Assembly (NCBI RefSeq): GCF_030815855.1
Contig: NZ_JAUSXG010000001.1
Span: 5,642,001 to 5,706,000 of the forward strand
Length of the DNA: 64,000 bases
Direction: 5' to 3'
Source: Variovorax paradoxus
GTDB taxonomy: Bacteria; Pseudomonadota; Gammaproteobacteria; Burkholderiales; Burkholderiaceae_C
Each line of letters starts with the position of its first letter. The first letter of the stretch is position 1. The translations under genes and the position numbers were made by a program. The notes under the pieces are model-generated. The model searched no databases, was not told the DNA's origin, and worked only from the letters and a program-made list of their open reading frames with translations. Shown here piece after piece: positions 36,094 to 44,717 of the stretch.

Positions 36094-37269
36094 ATGGCAG
36101 GCCAGCTCATGACCATCGGCGACCAGCAGCTGCTCAAGCGCATGAACCGCAGCGTGCTGCTGCGATTGCTGCGTGCGCGGCCGGGCCTGTCGCGCGCACG
36201 GCTCGCCACCGAAAGCGGCCTCACCAAATCGACCGTGAGCCTGCTGGTGCGCGAGCTGCTCGACGAGGGCTGGCTCAGCGAAGCGGGAGCCACCGTTGCC
36301 GAAGGGCTGGGGCGCCCCTCCACGCCGCTGCAGATCAACGTCGGCATGCGCGCATTGATGGGTGTCGAAATCGCCGTCGAGACAGTGCGCCTCGTCTGCG
36401 TCTCCCTGCAGGGCGAGGTGCTCCACGCCGACACGCATGCGCTCGCCGACAGCACGCCGGCCGGCGTGTGCGCGCAGGTTGCGCGCATGGCCGCGGCGGC
36501 GCAATCGCAGCTGAACGGCCTGGGGCTGCGCCTGTCGAGCATCGGCGTCGGCGTGCCGGGTGCAGTGGACGATTGCACCGGCGTGGTCCGCTTCGCGCCC
36601 AACCTCGGGTGGCGCAATGTGGCCCTGCTGCCCGCGCTCGAGAAAGCCTTTGCCGCGGCGGGCCTGCCGGGCGTTACCGTGCAGCTGCAGAACGATGCCG
36701 ATGCCGGCGCGCTCGGCGAATACGAATTCTTCGGCAGCGAGGGCGGGGACCCGCTGATCTTCGTCAGCTGCGACGTGGGCGTGGGCGCCGGCGTGGTGCT
36801 GAACGACCGCCTCTTCACCGGCGCGCAAGGCATGGCCGGAGAGATCGGCCACACCATCCTGCAGGTCGACGGGCCGCTGTGCTCGTGTGGACGCCGGGGC
36901 TGCGCCGAGGCCTTCTTCGGCTCGCGCGCGCTGGAGCGCGAAGGGCCCGGCATGGCGCATGCGGCGGCTTTCCTGGGTGTGCTGCTGCAGAACCTGTGGG
37001 TCACCTTCGATCCGCGCGCCATCGTGCTCGGCGGCAAATCGTGCACCAACCATCCCGGCCTGTTGCAAGCGGCCTTCAAGGTGGTCAAGCGGCAGGCCGA
37101 CGCGGCCGGCATGCCTGCGCCCGAACTGCGCCTTGCGCGCTACGGCGAGCTTGCGGCCGCGGTCGGCGCGGCGGCGCTGGCGCTGCATGAATACCTGCGG
37201 CCGCTTCAGCCCGATGCGCGCACGCGCCGTGCCCGCGCCGCGCGCGAAGATCGAATACCTTCGAACTAA
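36094..37269 (+). CDS. ROK family transcriptional regulator (XylR-like)
   Basis: A 391-residue protein. A winged helix-turn-helix is at about 20-75 (RARLATESGLTKSTVSLLVR) and a ROK sugar-binding domain at about 85-360. It keeps the ROK zinc signature CSCGRRGCAEAFF. It probably senses xylose and binds the palindrome at 32530-32556. It lies 31 nt after xylG, so it is likely autoregulated through the same promoter. Confidence 0.92.
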   Translation: MAGQLMTIGDQQLLKRMNRSVLLRLLRARPGLSRARLATESGLTKSTVSLLVRELLDEGWLSEAGATVAEGLGRPSTPLQINVGMRALMGVEIAVETVRLVCVSLQGEVLHADTHALADSTPAGVCAQVARMAAAAQSQLNGLGLRLSSIGVGVPGAVDDCTGVVRFAPNLGWRNVALLPALEKAFAAAGLPGVTVQLQNDADAGALGEYEFFGSEGGDPLIFVSCDVGVGAGVVLNDRLFTGAQGMAGEIGHTILQVDGPLCSCGRRGCAEAFFGSRALEREGPGMAHAAAFLGVLLQNLWVTFDPRAIVLGGKSCTNHPGLLQAAFKVVKRQADAAGMPAPELRLARYGELAAAVGAAALALHEYLRPLQPDARTRRARAAREDRIPSN

Positions 37270-37408
37270 AAGACTCGCTCCGAAGCGGCAACGCCACCGG
37301 CATTGCACGGCGACATGCGCAAACCGCCTACGCGCATCGCGGTGGCCTTGGCCTAGGTTCTGACTTCGCAGTCTCCAAGAACCCAGCAACAACCAGGAGC
37401 TTCAAGCC

Positions 37409-39871
37409 ATGCCTGACGCCGCCGCGCGCCTTCGTGCGCCTTCTTCCACGCTGCTGACCGTCACCGCCGTCGTCATCGGCCTGGCGGGGCTTGCCTTGGG
37501 TGCTGCCGGCGCGTGGCTCGTCGTGCTCGGGGGCTCGTGGTACTACCTGGCGGCGGGGCTCGGACTCATCATTGCCGCGGTGCTGCTGCCGCGCGGCAGC
37601 GGCGCGGGCCTGTGGGTCTATGCGCTGGTGGTGGCCCTCACACTGGCATGGGCCTTGTGGGAAGTCGGGTTCGACTGGTGGCCGCTGGCGGCGCGCGGCG
37701 ATGTGTTCTTCGTGATCGGCGTGTTCCTGCTCACGCCCTGGGTGGCGCGCGCACTCGCGCGCCGCAACGCCGCCGGCGTGGCGCCCGCGCGCGGTTTCCT
37801 CGGCGTGGTGCTGCTGGCCTTCCTGCTCGCCGCGGCGGTCTCGTGGACCCGCGATCCGACGCGCGTGGAAGGCACCGTGCCGGCGCCCACGGCAGCGGCC
37901 GCAGCCCCTGCCAGTGCGGCACCGGCCGGCCCGGCGCCTCCGAAGGAAGACTGGACCGCCTATGGCGGCAACGGCATGGGCCAGCGCTACTCGGCACTCG
38001 GCCAGATCACGCCGGCCAATGTGGGCCAGCTTCAGGAAGCGTGGCACTTTCGCACCGGCGACGTGCGCGGCCAAAGCGGAGACCCAGAGGAAACCACCTT
38101 CGAGGTCACGCCTTTGAAGATCGGCGACAAGCTTTTTCTTTGCACGCCGCACCAGTCGGTGGTGGCGCTCAATGCGACCACGGGCGAACAGATCTGGCGC
38201 TACACGCCCGAGATCCGCCGCCCGCTGGCATTGCAGCACCTGACCTGCCGCGGCCTTTCGTATGACCCGGGCAGCGCGGTCCGCCCCGCGATTGCTTCCA
38301 CTGCTTCACCCGCAGCTCCCGCTGCGCCGGCACCTGCCGGAGGCGGCGACTGCGATGCCAAGCTCTTCATGCCCACGGCCGACGGCCGCGTCATCGCGCT
38401 CAACCCCGAAGGCGGCAAGCCCTGCATGCGCTTCGGCGGCGGCAGCGGCCAGATCGACCTCTGGAAGAACATGCCCAACGTGAGGCCCGGCGCCTACTAC
38501 TCGACCTCGCCGGTGGTCGTGACGCGTTCGCTCGTCATCGTCGGCGGCACGGTGCTGGACAACGCGTCGACCAAAGAGACCTCGGGCGTGATCCGCGCCT
38601 TCGACATCGACACCGGCGCGCTGGTGTGGAACTGGGACTCGGGCAACCCCGACGACACCGCGCCCATCGCGGCCGACCGCACGTACACGGCGAACTCGCC
38701 GAACAGCTGGTCCATTTCCAGCGTCGACGAAGCGCTGGGAATGGTCTACGTGCCCACCGGCAACCAGCCGCCCGACCAGTGGGGCGGAAAGCGCACCGAA
38801 GGGGCCGAGCGCTATTCGTCGTCGGTGGTGGCGCTCGACCTTGCCACCGGCCGCGTGCGCTGGAGTTTCCAGACCGTGCACCACGACCTGTGGGACTACG
38901 ACGTGCCCTCGCAGCCCAGTCTGGTCGACCTGCGCGTCGGCAGCGACACGGTGCCCGCGCTGGTGCAGCCCACCAAGCAGGGCGAGCTGTTCGTGCTCGA
39001 CCGCCGCGACGGCAAACCGGTCGTGAAGGTTCACGAACGGCCCGCCCCGCAGGGCGCGGCCGAAGGCGACCACACCTCGCTGACGCAGCCGGTGTCGGAC
39101 CTGTCGTTCGATCCCCCCGCGCTCACGCCGGCCGACATGTGGGGCGGCACCGTGTTCGACCAGCTGGCCTGCCGCATCGCGTTCCACCGGCTGCGGTACG
39201 AAGGCCGCTACACCCCGCCATCGACCGAGGGTTCGCTGATCTACCCGGGCAACTTCGGTGTCTTCAACTGGGGCAGCATCGCAGTCGATCCGCAGCGGCA
39301 GCTGGCCTTCACCACGCCGGCCTCGCTGGCGTTCGTGTCGAAGCTCATTCCACGCAAGGACGACACCTCGCTCTACGTGCAGGGCAAGAACCGCCCCAAC
39401 GACAGCCTGCCCGCGCTCAACGAGAACTTCGGCGCGCCGTTCGCGGTGCAGCTCAGCGCCTTCACGTCGGTGTTCGGCCTGCCATGCCAGGCGCCGCCCT
39501 GGGGCCATGTGGCCGGGGCCGACCTGCGCACCGGCCGGGTGGTGTGGAAGCACAAGAATGGCACGGTGCGCGACAGCTCGCCCCTGCCGCTGCCCTTCGC
39601 CATGGGCGTGCCCAATCTCGGCGGGCCGGTCATGACGGCCGGCGGCGTGGCCTTTCTTTCGGGCACGCTCGACCAGTACGTGCGCGCCTATGACGTCGCC
39701 AACGGCAAGGAGCTTTGGCGCAGCCGGCTGCCGGCCGGCGGGCAGGCCACGCCGATGACCTACAGCGGCGGCGACGGGCGCCAGTACGTGCTGGTGGCCG
39801 CGGGCGGCCATGGGTCGCTCGGCACGCGCACGGGCGACCACGTGATCGCCTACGCGCTGCCCAAGCGCTGA
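37409..39871 (+). CDS. gcd: Membrane-bound PQQ glucose dehydrogenase
   Basis: An 820-residue quinoprotein (E. coli Gcd has 796). Five N-terminal membrane helices (about 15-145) anchor a periplasmic beta-propeller starting at DWTAYGGNGMGQRYSALGQI near 180. It oxidises aldoses to lactones with PQQ and passes electrons to ubiquinone. Blocks GNPDDTAP and TPMTYSGGDGRQYV fit the active-site regions. A strong AGGAG RBS precedes the ATG. No pqq biosynthesis genes are here. Its place after the xylose genes suggests use of aldoses in general. Confidence 0.93.
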   Translation: MPDAAARLRAPSSTLLTVTAVVIGLAGLALGAAGAWLVVLGGSWYYLAAGLGLIIAAVLLPRGSGAGLWVYALVVALTLAWALWEVGFDWWPLAARGDVFFVIGVFLLTPWVARALARRNAAGVAPARGFLGVVLLAFLLAAAVSWTRDPTRVEGTVPAPTAAAAAPASAAPAGPAPPKEDWTAYGGNGMGQRYSALGQITPANVGQLQEAWHFRTGDVRGQSGDPEETTFEVTPLKIGDKLFLCTPHQSVVALNATTGEQIWRYTPEIRRPLALQHLTCRGLSYDPGSAVRPAIASTASPAAPAAPAPAGGGDCDAKLFMPTADGRVIALNPEGGKPCMRFGGGSGQIDLWKNMPNVRPGAYYSTSPVVVTRSLVIVGGTVLDNASTKETSGVIRAFDIDTGALVWNWDSGNPDDTAPIAADRTYTANSPNSWSISSVDEALGMVYVPTGNQPPDQWGGKRTEGAERYSSSVVALDLATGRVRWSFQTVHHDLWDYDVPSQPSLVDLRVGSDTVPALVQPTKQGELFVLDRRDGKPVVKVHERPAPQGAAEGDHTSLTQPVSDLSFDPPALTPADMWGGTVFDQLACRIAFHRLRYEGRYTPPSTEGSLIYPGNFGVFNWGSIAVDPQRQLAFTTPASLAFVSKLIPRKDDTSLYVQGKNRPNDSLPALNENFGAPFAVQLSAFTSVFGLPCQAPPWGHVAGADLRTGRVVWKHKNGTVRDSSPLPLPFAMGVPNLGGPVMTAGGVAFLSGTLDQYVRAYDVANGKELWRSRLPAGGQATPMTYSGGDGRQYVLVAAGGHGSLGTRTGDHVIAYALPKR

Positions 39872-39909
39872 CGAAGCAACCGACCAAGCGCCGACGAGAG
39901 GGGAAAGCC

Positions 39910-41190
39910 TCAACCCACCTCGTGCGGCCTGCCCTTGTCTTCTTCGCGCCAGCCGCGCAGCCGCCGGTACAGCGTGCCGCGCGACACGCCCAGTTGGCGG
40001 GCCGCCTGCGACACGTTGCCGCCTTGCGCGGCGAGTGCGTCCTCGATCAGCTTGCGGCTGTGCTCGCGCAGGGTTTCACCGTGCGGCGCTTCCGCTTGCA
40101 TGGGGTCGGACACGAGCGGTTCCGCGCCACCAGCCGCCGCGGACGCGCCAAGAGCGGTTGCAGGCTCGATGGAGAGCGCCGCCCCGGTTTCGCCGGCCAT
40201 TGCCACCGCGTGCCTGAAGTCCGCGCCGTCCGCGGCCTTGAGCCGCGCCTGCACCCAGACGCCGAGGCCGCTCGCCAGGCGCAGCGGCTGCGCGGCCTCT
40301 CGCCGTTGCAGGCGCAGCAGGCTCGCAAGATCGTGGCCCAACATCGACTCGACGTCGCGCTCGCAGGCCTCCTCGGGCAGGCGGCCGATCAGCCGCGCGC
40401 CGGCGCCGTTGAGCCAGGCGATGGTGCCGTCGGGCGCCACCCCGGCCAGTGCTTCCATGGGCGTGCCCAGCAAGGTGGGGCTGGCCTGGAAGCGCAGGAT
40501 CAGGTGGTCGCGCGACTGCGCCTGCAGCAGGCGGTTCTCGATGGTCGTGGCGTAGAGCGCCACCATCGATGCGGCGTCGAAACCGAAACGCCGCGCTTCC
40601 ATCGTGATGTCGAGCACGCCCGCGAGCCGGCCCGCCACGTCGCGAATGGGTGCCGCGGCGCATTGCATCTGCGACAGCACGTCGAAGTAGTGCTCCGCGC
40701 CGTCCACCGTGCAGGCCTGCCCGGTGGTGGCCACGATGCCCGGCGCCGTGGTGCCGACCATGCGCTCGGAAATGTTCACCCCCACGCGCGCCGTCTTGCG
40801 CAGCACCGGCTGGTGCGCCGCGGCCGGCTGGTGCGTGACGTGCACCACCACGCCTTCGCCGTCGGTCAGGATCACGCGGCAATCGGTGCCCGCGAGCGCG
40901 CCTTCCATGCTCGCGAGTTCTTGCCGCGCCACTTCGAGCAGCTCGCGGTTGCGCCCCAGCGTGGCATGCAGGCGGCTGGGTGTGACCGCGTCGAACGGCA
41001 CGATGCGCTGCCGGTCGCTGTGGTTGCGGGTGCAGCGCAGCCACGACTGGATCACCGCTTCGCCGACGAGGCCCGAAGGCCGCACGCCCTCTTCGAAAAA
41101 CTGCTGCCGCGCGAGCGCCACGCGCTGCGCCGGCGTGCTGGAAAAGAGTTGGCGCGGCGTGGTGGCCGTGCCCAGCCTTTCGAAAGCCAT
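39910..41190 (-). CDS. AcoR-like GAF/Fis regulator without AAA+ domain
   Basis: A 426-residue regulator. The N-terminal region with AVIQSWLRCTRNH and a GAF domain with VGVNISERMVGTTAPG (about 130-220) matches AcoR-type sensors. A PAS-like part follows (about 255-330), then a Fis-type helix-turn-helix at the C-terminus (GNVSQAARQLGVSRGTLYRR, about 388-407). The central sigma-54-activating AAA+ domain is absent. The start at 41190 follows GAGGAG 11 nt upstream. It is divergent from the alcohol dehydrogenase, its likely target. Confidence 0.88.
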   Translation of the reverse strand: MAFERLGTATTPRQLFSSTPAQRVALARQQFFEEGVRPSGLVGEAVIQSWLRCTRNHSDRQRIVPFDAVTPSRLHATLGRNRELLEVARQELASMEGALAGTDCRVILTDGEGVVVHVTHQPAAAHQPVLRKTARVGVNISERMVGTTAPGIVATTGQACTVDGAEHYFDVLSQMQCAAAPIRDVAGRLAGVLDITMEARRFGFDAASMVALYATTIENRLLQAQSRDHLILRFQASPTLLGTPMEALAGVAPDGTIAWLNGAGARLIGRLPEEACERDVESMLGHDLASLLRLQRREAAQPLRLASGLGVWVQARLKAADGADFRHAVAMAGETGAALSIEPATALGASAAAGGAEPLVSDPMQAEAPHGETLREHSRKLIEDALAAQGGNVSQAARQLGVSRGTLYRRLRGWREEDKGRPHEVG

Positions 41191-41249
41191 GCTGTTCGCT
41201 GCTCCTCGAAGTCGGGAAATCGGAGGGGAATCGCTGACCCCTGCGAATG

Positions 41250-41266
41250 TGTTCCGCAATGGAACA
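41250..41266. promoter_or_regulatory. Palindrome in regulator/alcohol dehydrogenase region
   Basis: TGTTCC-N5-GGAACA, a perfect inverted repeat of 6-bp arms, in the 152-bp divergent region. It is the only clear palindrome there and is the likely site for the Fis-type helix-turn-helix protein. Confidence 0.55.
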
Positions 41267-41342
41267 GCGCCGGACTGGGGAAATCCCGAAGATGAACGCG
41301 AGCGCGCTGCCAACGATCCTTGCGGCACAAAGGAGACTCACG

Positions 41343-43460
41343 ATGACAAAGATCTGCTCCGGGCTGTTCGTGCTCGCCGGTGCCTTGCTGTGCATGGGCG
41401 CACCGACAGCCTCGGCCCAAGCGCCCGGCACTGCGCAAGACCGTGTTCCCACGGGCGCCAAGCGGGTGAACGGCGACTTCATCCGTGCCAACGCGGCGCA
41501 GAAGACGCCCGACTGGCCGAGCTACGGGCTCGACTACGCCGAGTCGCGGTTCAGCAAGCTCGACCAGGTGAACGCCGGCAACGTGAAGCAGCTCGGCCTG
41601 GCCTGGTCCTACAACCTCGAGTCCACACGGGGCGTCGAGGCCACGCCGCTGGTGGTGGACGGCGTCATGTACGTCACCGCGTCGTGGAGCGTGGTGCACG
41701 CCATCGACACGCGCACCGGGCAGCGGCTCTGGACCTTCGATCCGCAGGTCGACAAGTCCAAGGGCTTCAGGGGCTGCTGCGACGTGGTGAACCGCGGCGT
41801 GGCGCTGTACGAAGGCCGCGTCTACGTGGCCGCCTACGACGGCCGCCTCATCGCGCTCGATGCCGGCACGGGCAAGAAGGTCTGGGAAAAGAACACCATC
41901 GACGGGCAGAAGGGCAGCTACACCATCACCGGCGCGCCGCGCGTCTTCAAGGGCAAGGTCATCATCGGCAATGGCGGCGCCGAGTACGGCGTGCGCGGCT
42001 ACGTCACCGCCTACGACGCGAAGAGCGGCGACCAGAAATGGCGCTGGTTCGTCGTGCCCGGCGACCCCGCCAAGCCCTTCGAGGACGAGTCGATGGCGCG
42101 CGCCGCCAAGACCTGGGACCCGAGCGGCAAATACTGGGAGGCCGGCGGCGGCGGCACCGCGTGGGACAGTTTTGCCTTCGACCCCGAGCTCAACCTGATG
42201 TACGTGGGCACCGGCAACGGCTCGCCCTGGGCGCACAAGGCGCGCAGCCCCAAGGGCGGCGACAACCTGTACCTGGGCTCGGTGGTGGCGCTCAACCCCG
42301 ACACCGGCAAGTACGTGTGGCACTACCAGGAGACGCCCGGCGACAACTGGGACTACACCTCCACGCAGTCGATGATCCTGGCCAACATCACGCTGGGCGG
42401 CAAGGCGCGCAAGGTGCTGCTGCACGCGCCGAAGAACGGCTTTTTCTTCGTCATCGACCGCACCAACGGCAAGTTCATCTCGGCGAAGAATTTCGTCGAC
42501 GTGAACTGGGCCACCGGCTATGACAAGAACGGCCGGCCCATCGAGATCGCCGCCGCGCGCCAGAACGAAAAGCCCGGCGACAGCATTCCCGGCCCCTTCG
42601 GCGCGCACAACTGGCACCCGATGTCGTTCAACCCGCAGACCGGCCTGGCCTACCTGCCCGCGCAGAACGTGCCGCTCAACCTGATGGACGACAAGGACTG
42701 GAAGTTCGACCAGAACGCCCCCGGCCGCCCGCACGCCGCGCTGGGCTGGAACACCGGCATGTTCGCCAACGCCGAGCCCCCCAAGAGCAAGCCCTTCGGC
42801 CGCCTCGTCGCCTGGGACCCGGTGGCGCAGAAGGAGGCCTGGCGTGTCGACTACGCCTCGCCGTGGAACGGCGGCACGCTCACCACGGCGGGCAATCTCG
42901 TGTTCCAGGGCACGGCCGACGGCCGCCTGGTCGCCTACGACGCGAAGACCGGCGAGAAGCTGTGGGAAACGGCCACCGGCACCGGCGTGGTGGCCGCGCC
43001 CACCACCTACATGGTCGACGGCAAGCAGTACGTGTCGGTCGCGGTGGGATGGGGCGGCGTGTACGGCCTCGCGCAGCGCGCCACCGAAAGGCAAGGCCCG
43101 GGCACGGTCTACACCTTCGTGGTCGGCGGCACCGCCAAGATGCCCGAGTTCGTGCAGTACCGCATGGACGCGCTGGTGCAGGGCGTGAAGTACGACCCCG
43201 CCAAGGTCCAGGCCGGCACCATGCTCTACGTGAGCAACTGCGTGTTCTGCCACGGCGTGCCGGGCGTGGACCGCGGCGGCAACATTCCGAACCTCGGCTA
43301 CATGGACGCGGCGTACATCGACAACCTCGACAAGTTCGTGCTCAAGGGGCCGGCCATGGCGCGCGGCATGCCCGACTTCACGGGCAAGCTCTCAAGCGAC
43401 GACATCGAGAGCATCAAGGCCTTCATCCAGGGCACGGCGGACGCGATCCGGCCGAAGTAA
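41343..43460 (+). CDS. PQQ quinohemoprotein alcohol dehydrogenase
   Basis: A 705-residue periplasmic type II alcohol dehydrogenase. The signal peptide is about residues 1-27. The propeller domain has the vicinal disulfide GCCDVVNRG. The catalytic aspartate is in GDNWDYTSTQ, where the second residue after it is Thr rather than Asp, which suggests a calcium rather than a lanthanide site. The C-terminal cytochrome c domain has CVFCH at about 632-636. It passes electrons from PQQ to its own heme. The start at 41343 has AAGGAG upstream. Confidence 0.93.
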   Translation: MTKICSGLFVLAGALLCMGAPTASAQAPGTAQDRVPTGAKRVNGDFIRANAAQKTPDWPSYGLDYAESRFSKLDQVNAGNVKQLGLAWSYNLESTRGVEATPLVVDGVMYVTASWSVVHAIDTRTGQRLWTFDPQVDKSKGFRGCCDVVNRGVALYEGRVYVAAYDGRLIALDAGTGKKVWEKNTIDGQKGSYTITGAPRVFKGKVIIGNGGAEYGVRGYVTAYDAKSGDQKWRWFVVPGDPAKPFEDESMARAAKTWDPSGKYWEAGGGGTAWDSFAFDPELNLMYVGTGNGSPWAHKARSPKGGDNLYLGSVVALNPDTGKYVWHYQETPGDNWDYTSTQSMILANITLGGKARKVLLHAPKNGFFFVIDRTNGKFISAKNFVDVNWATGYDKNGRPIEIAAARQNEKPGDSIPGPFGAHNWHPMSFNPQTGLAYLPAQNVPLNLMDDKDWKFDQNAPGRPHAALGWNTGMFANAEPPKSKPFGRLVAWDPVAQKEAWRVDYASPWNGGTLTTAGNLVFQGTADGRLVAYDAKTGEKLWETATGTGVVAAPTTYMVDGKQYVSVAVGWGGVYGLAQRATERQGPGTVYTFVVGGTAKMPEFVQYRMDALVQGVKYDPAKVQAGTMLYVSNCVFCHGVPGVDRGGNIPNLGYMDAAYIDNLDKFVLKGPAMARGMPDFTGKLSSDDIESIKAFIQGTADAIRPK

Positions 43461-43482
43461 GGCAAGGAGCCGCACCATGAAA

Positions 43483-43514
43483 AAAGCCGCCGGGCCCGAG
43501 GGTCCGGCGGCTTT
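43483..43514. terminator. Bidirectional terminator
   Basis: AAAGCCGCCGG (43483-43493) pairs with CCGGCGGCTTT (43504-43514), extended by three inner pairs and a CGAG loop. It lies between the convergent alcohol dehydrogenase and Bug genes, with A and T runs on both sides. Confidence 0.88.
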
Positions 43515-43539
43515 CTTCTTGTCCGAAGAATCGAAACGA

Positions 43540-44514
43540 TCAGTCGGCGTACACGCCGGCGGCCTTGATGATCGGGCCCCACTTGGCGATTTCAGCCGAA
43601 ACGAACTTCTTGTGTTCGGCCGGTTCGACGCGCTTGTCGGTGGTGATCACGGCGCCCAGCGCTTCTTCGCGCTTGATGAAGCCCGGGTCCTTCATGGCGG
43701 CCTTGATGGCGTCGTTGAGCTTCTTCAGCACCGGTGCGGGCGTGCCCTTGGGCGCGTACACGCCGTGCCAGATCGTGACCTCGAAGTCCTTCAGGCCCGA
43801 CTCGGCGAGCGTCGGCAGGTCTTTCAGGGCGGGGGTGGTCAGGCGCTTGGTCGTGGTCACGGCATAGGCCTTGACCTTCTTGGCCTCGATCTGCGACGTG
43901 GTGTTGGTGGTCTGGTCGCACAGCAAGTCGATCTGGCCGCCCAGCAGGTCGGCGATGGCCGGCGCGGTGCCCTTGTAGGGAACCGGCGTCATCTCGACCT
44001 TGAGCGCGCTCTGGAACAGCAGGCCGCACAGGTGCGACGCGGCGCCCAGGCCGGCATTGCCGAGGTTGATCTTGCCCTTGTTGGCAGCGATCCAGGTCGT
44101 CAGTTCCTTGTAGTTGTTGGCGGGCAGGCCCGGCTTGCCGATGAGCGTCATCGGCACTTCATTGACCATGCCGAGGTATTCGAAGTCGTTTTCGACATTG
44201 AACGGCAGCTTGCGGTAGAGCGCCGGCATGGTCGACATGCCGATGTGGTTGAGCAGCAGCGTGTAGCCGTCCGGTGCCGCGCGGGCCACCTTGGCGGTGC
44301 CGATGGAGCTGCCGGCGCCCGCGGTGTTGTCCACCACGATCGTCGTGCCGAGGGTCTTCTGCAGGGCTTCGGCCAGGTCGCGCGCCACGCGGTCGGTCGG
44401 GCCGCCGGCCGAGAACGGCACCACCAGGGTGACGGTCTTGCCCGCGGGGAAATCCTGGGCGTGAACGCCGACGGCGGCAGCGGCAAATGCCGTAAGGGCG
44501 AGCAATTTCTTCAT
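43540..44514 (-). CDS. Bug/TctC family periplasmic binding protein
   Basis: A 324-residue binding protein. The signal peptide MKKLLALTAFAAAAVGVHA is followed by AGKTVTLVVPFSAGGPTDRV. The ligand is unknown. The start at 44514 is set by the signal peptide. The message start is unusual: the Shine-Dalgarno lies inside the perfect 12-bp palindrome GTCTCCGGAGAC (44518-44529), which could hinder ribosome access. No tctA/tctB partner is near. Confidence 0.9.
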   Translation of the reverse strand: MKKLLALTAFAAAAVGVHAQDFPAGKTVTLVVPFSAGGPTDRVARDLAEALQKTLGTTIVVDNTAGAGSSIGTAKVARAAPDGYTLLLNHIGMSTMPALYRKLPFNVENDFEYLGMVNEVPMTLIGKPGLPANNYKELTTWIAANKGKINLGNAGLGAASHLCGLLFQSALKVEMTPVPYKGTAPAIADLLGGQIDLLCDQTTNTTSQIEAKKVKAYAVTTTKRLTTPALKDLPTLAESGLKDFEVTIWHGVYAPKGTPAPVLKKLNDAIKAAMKDPGFIKREEALGAVITTDKRVEPAEHKKFVSAEIAKWGPIIKAAGVYAD

Positions 44515-44717
44515 GATGTCTCCGGAGACGGGTGAATTGAAAATGGCCGCGATCATATAGGCTGACCACGACCTGACCCATAGCGAATAGCCCTTAGGCC
44601 GGTGCCGAAATCCGCCCTTTCCTCGGGCATGATTCGCGCTCGCATCTCGCGCCTGGGGAGGCGCGAAAAAAACCACAACATCGCAGCCCTCATGCTGCAT
44701 CGAGGAGGAAATTTTCA

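Noticed and set aside
41190..41342. A sigma-54 promoter before the alcohol dehydrogenase
   Set aside because: No GG-N10-GC pair with acceptable context was found, and the adjacent regulator lacks the AAA+ domain needed for sigma-54.
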